DNA of 64,000 bases from Scardovia wiggsiae F0424 (GTDB taxonomy: Bacteria; Actinomycetota; Actinomycetes; Actinomycetales; Bifidobacteriaceae). The notes below the pieces were generated by a model. It was not told the DNA's origin. It did not search any database and was given only the letters and a program-made list of their open reading frames with translations. The stretch lies in contig NZ_AKCI01000001.1 of NCBI RefSeq assembly GCF_000269605.1, positions 868,001-932,000 on the forward strand. Direction: 5' to 3'. A program made the position numbers and the translations under genes. Numbering within the stretch: the stretch's first letter is position 1; each line of letters begins with the position of its first letter. Positions 63,122 to 64,000 of the stretch are shown in pieces.

Positions 63122-63157
63122 TCTGCTCTAAGTTTTTTCGGGCATATAACTCCATAT

Positions 63158-63193
63158 GCGGGCAGTAATGCGTAATGCACTGCCCGCTTTTTA
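63158..63193 (+). terminator. Terminator after pgm
   Basis: The 9-bp stem GCGGGCAGT / ACTGCCCGC is followed by TTTTTATT, 37 nt after the pgm stop. Confidence 0.85.
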
Positions 63194-63322
63194 TTGCCGT
63201 TTTATTTCCCGGAGATACTTTTATGGGGGTGCAGCAAATTTGGTTTCGTAGATCCCAGGATATAAAATAATCCTAGGATACTCAAATATCCTTAGATAAA
63301 GGAAAAGATGAAAGGCATAACA

Positions 63323-63892
63323 ATGACAAATATCGTACTGCTCGGAGGGAATGGATACCTTGGCAGGAATGTGACCAGGAAGTGGCTTGAAAAGGATCCT
63401 CAGGCAACTTTCTACGTAGTATCACGCTCAGGGAAGAATACGCTTGAAGACAGCAGGATTATCAATATCCAGGCAGATGTAACTGACTATGACGATGTAA
63501 TCAGCAAATTACCAGATACGATAGATCGCATAGCAGATTTCGTCGGGCGCCCTGAAAGTGATCCGGAAAAGTTCCGTAAAGTTAACGACGAGCCGGCCGA
63601 AGTCATGCTCGCCATAGCCAGGAATAAAGAAGTACCGGCAATGGGATTCATCAGTGGGGCTACGGGCCCCAAGCCTTTTGTCCGGGGCAAGGCACGCCTG
63701 GCCCGGATGCTTAAAGACAGCGGGATCCCAACAGTAGTCGTAACACCAACGATCGTTTACGGAAATGGCCGCAGTGATACTATAAGCAAATTCGTTCCCC
63801 TGCTCAAATTCTTCGGCATCTTCTCAAAAAACCTGAAGCCTGTCCATGTTGACGATGTTGCGGAACAGCTGGTCTCAGGGCTTGCCGGATAA
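63323..63892 (+). CDS. NAD(P)-binding, short-chain-dehydrogenase-like protein
   Basis: The 189-residue protein starts MTNIVLLGGNGYLGRNVTRK, a Rossmann GxxGxxG, with VVSRSGK as cofactor-selecting end of the second strand, then FISGATGPKPFVRGKARLAR and PTVVVTPTIVYGNGRSD. It looks like an atypical extended SDR (NmrA/complex I 39-kDa-like) without a clear YxxxK. AAAGG at 63311-63315, 7 nt before the ATG, decides this start over the ATG at 63308. The stop is 4 nt before the next start, so an operon is likely. Confidence 0.8.
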   Translation: MTNIVLLGGNGYLGRNVTRKWLEKDPQATFYVVSRSGKNTLEDSRIINIQADVTDYDDVISKLPDTIDRIADFVGRPESDPEKFRKVNDEPAEVMLAIARNKEVPAMGFISGATGPKPFVRGKARLARMLKDSGIPTVVVTPTIVYGNGRSDTISKFVPLLKFFGIFSKNLKPVHVDDVAEQLVSGLAG

Positions 63893-63896
63893 TGCT

Positions 63897-64000
63897 ATGG
63901 CAAAACGTGTTGAGATCAGCCTGGAGATAGCGGCTCCCAGGGACGATGTATTCGCATGGTTCTACCACTCCGAAAACTTTACGGCCTCCCCTATAGTCTT
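63897..64000 (+). CDS. SRPBCC-like protein, N-terminal part (cut by window edge)
   Basis: From the ATG at 63897 the frame reads MAKRVEISLEIAAPRDDVFA and WFYHSENFTASPIV to the window end. A first strand followed by 'ApxxxVfaWfyhsenf' is the usual entry of SRPBCC/START-type ligand-binding proteins. It is probably co-transcribed with the NAD(P)-binding gene. Confidence 0.6.
   Translation, partial: MAKRVEISLEIAAPRDDVFAWFYHSENFTASPIV

Overview
The window is a bacterial chromosome segment of mid-range GC from a low-redundancy Gram-positive genome. I place it in the Actinomycetota, probably near the Bifidobacteriaceae (Scardovia-like). The grounds are a DUF2530 membrane protein, a lipoprotein nuclease with a C-terminal Excalibur motif, an LAxTG surface protein, a MenA-like prenyltransferase beside lysS, the order serS - tRNA-Ser - lipid kinase - phosphoglucomutase, and many leaderless starts with a -10 box exactly 7 nt before the ATG. 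The family assignment is inference and not proven.
Region 1 (1-17.6 kb) is ordinary backbone: AI-2E transporter (cut by the window edge), a family 2 glycosyltransferase, a divergent TetR / HXXEE pair, tRNA-Glu, trmB, galE, tRNA-Asp, tRNA-Phe, a low-molecular-weight tyrosine phosphatase, folA-thyA, OsmC, a double Usp protein, a CHAP protein, manA, DUF2530, gpmA, menA-lysS, a YhbY-like RNA-binding protein and tRNA-Pro(CGG).
Region 2 (17.6-32.9 kb) is a foreign, higher-GC and decayed island directly behind tRNA-Pro. It holds an IS256/IS1249-type element with frameshifts, a run of tiny actinobacterial genes, an EXLDI gene with a broken ABC ATPase, an internally deleted IS1634-type element with intact ends, and several genes broken by single-base indels or in-frame stops. 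Two large genes remain intact and tightly coupled: an OLD-family ATPase-TOPRIM nuclease and a UvrD-like helicase, that is, a Gabija (gajA-gajB) anti-phage system. A three-gene array of unknown function (27.5-29.4 kb) and divergent membrane or helical genes follow.
Region 3 (33-43 kb): a GNAT acetyltransferase, a TPR-DUF4037 nucleotidyltransferase-like protein coupled to DUF4125, a truncated amidohydrolase, gdhA, and a five-gene overlapping operon that looks like an LXG-type secreted effector cassette. In the cassette a single-pass membrane gene has been duplicated in tandem and shares its C-terminal module with the large protein.
Region 4 (43-52 kb): an upper mevalonate operon (thiolase - HMG-CoA reductase - HMG-CoA synthase, coupled by TGATG/TAATG), whose first two enzymes carry unusual low-complexity insertions; a divergent aldo/keto reductase with related palindromes between them; then two FMN reductases and an ApbE flavinyl transferase.
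Region 5 (52.5-64 kb): an LAxTG surface protein, the secreted HNH/Excalibur lipoprotein, an alpha/beta hydrolase of lower GC, serS, tRNA-Ser(TGA), a diacylglycerol-kinase-type lipid kinase, phosphoglucomutase, an NAD(P)-binding protein, and the start of an SRPBCC protein.
Four copies of an 82-bp palindrome are dispersed in intergenic regions (5.3, 33.6, 52.5 and 55.7 kb). Each has a DnaA-box-like 9-mer at the same offset.
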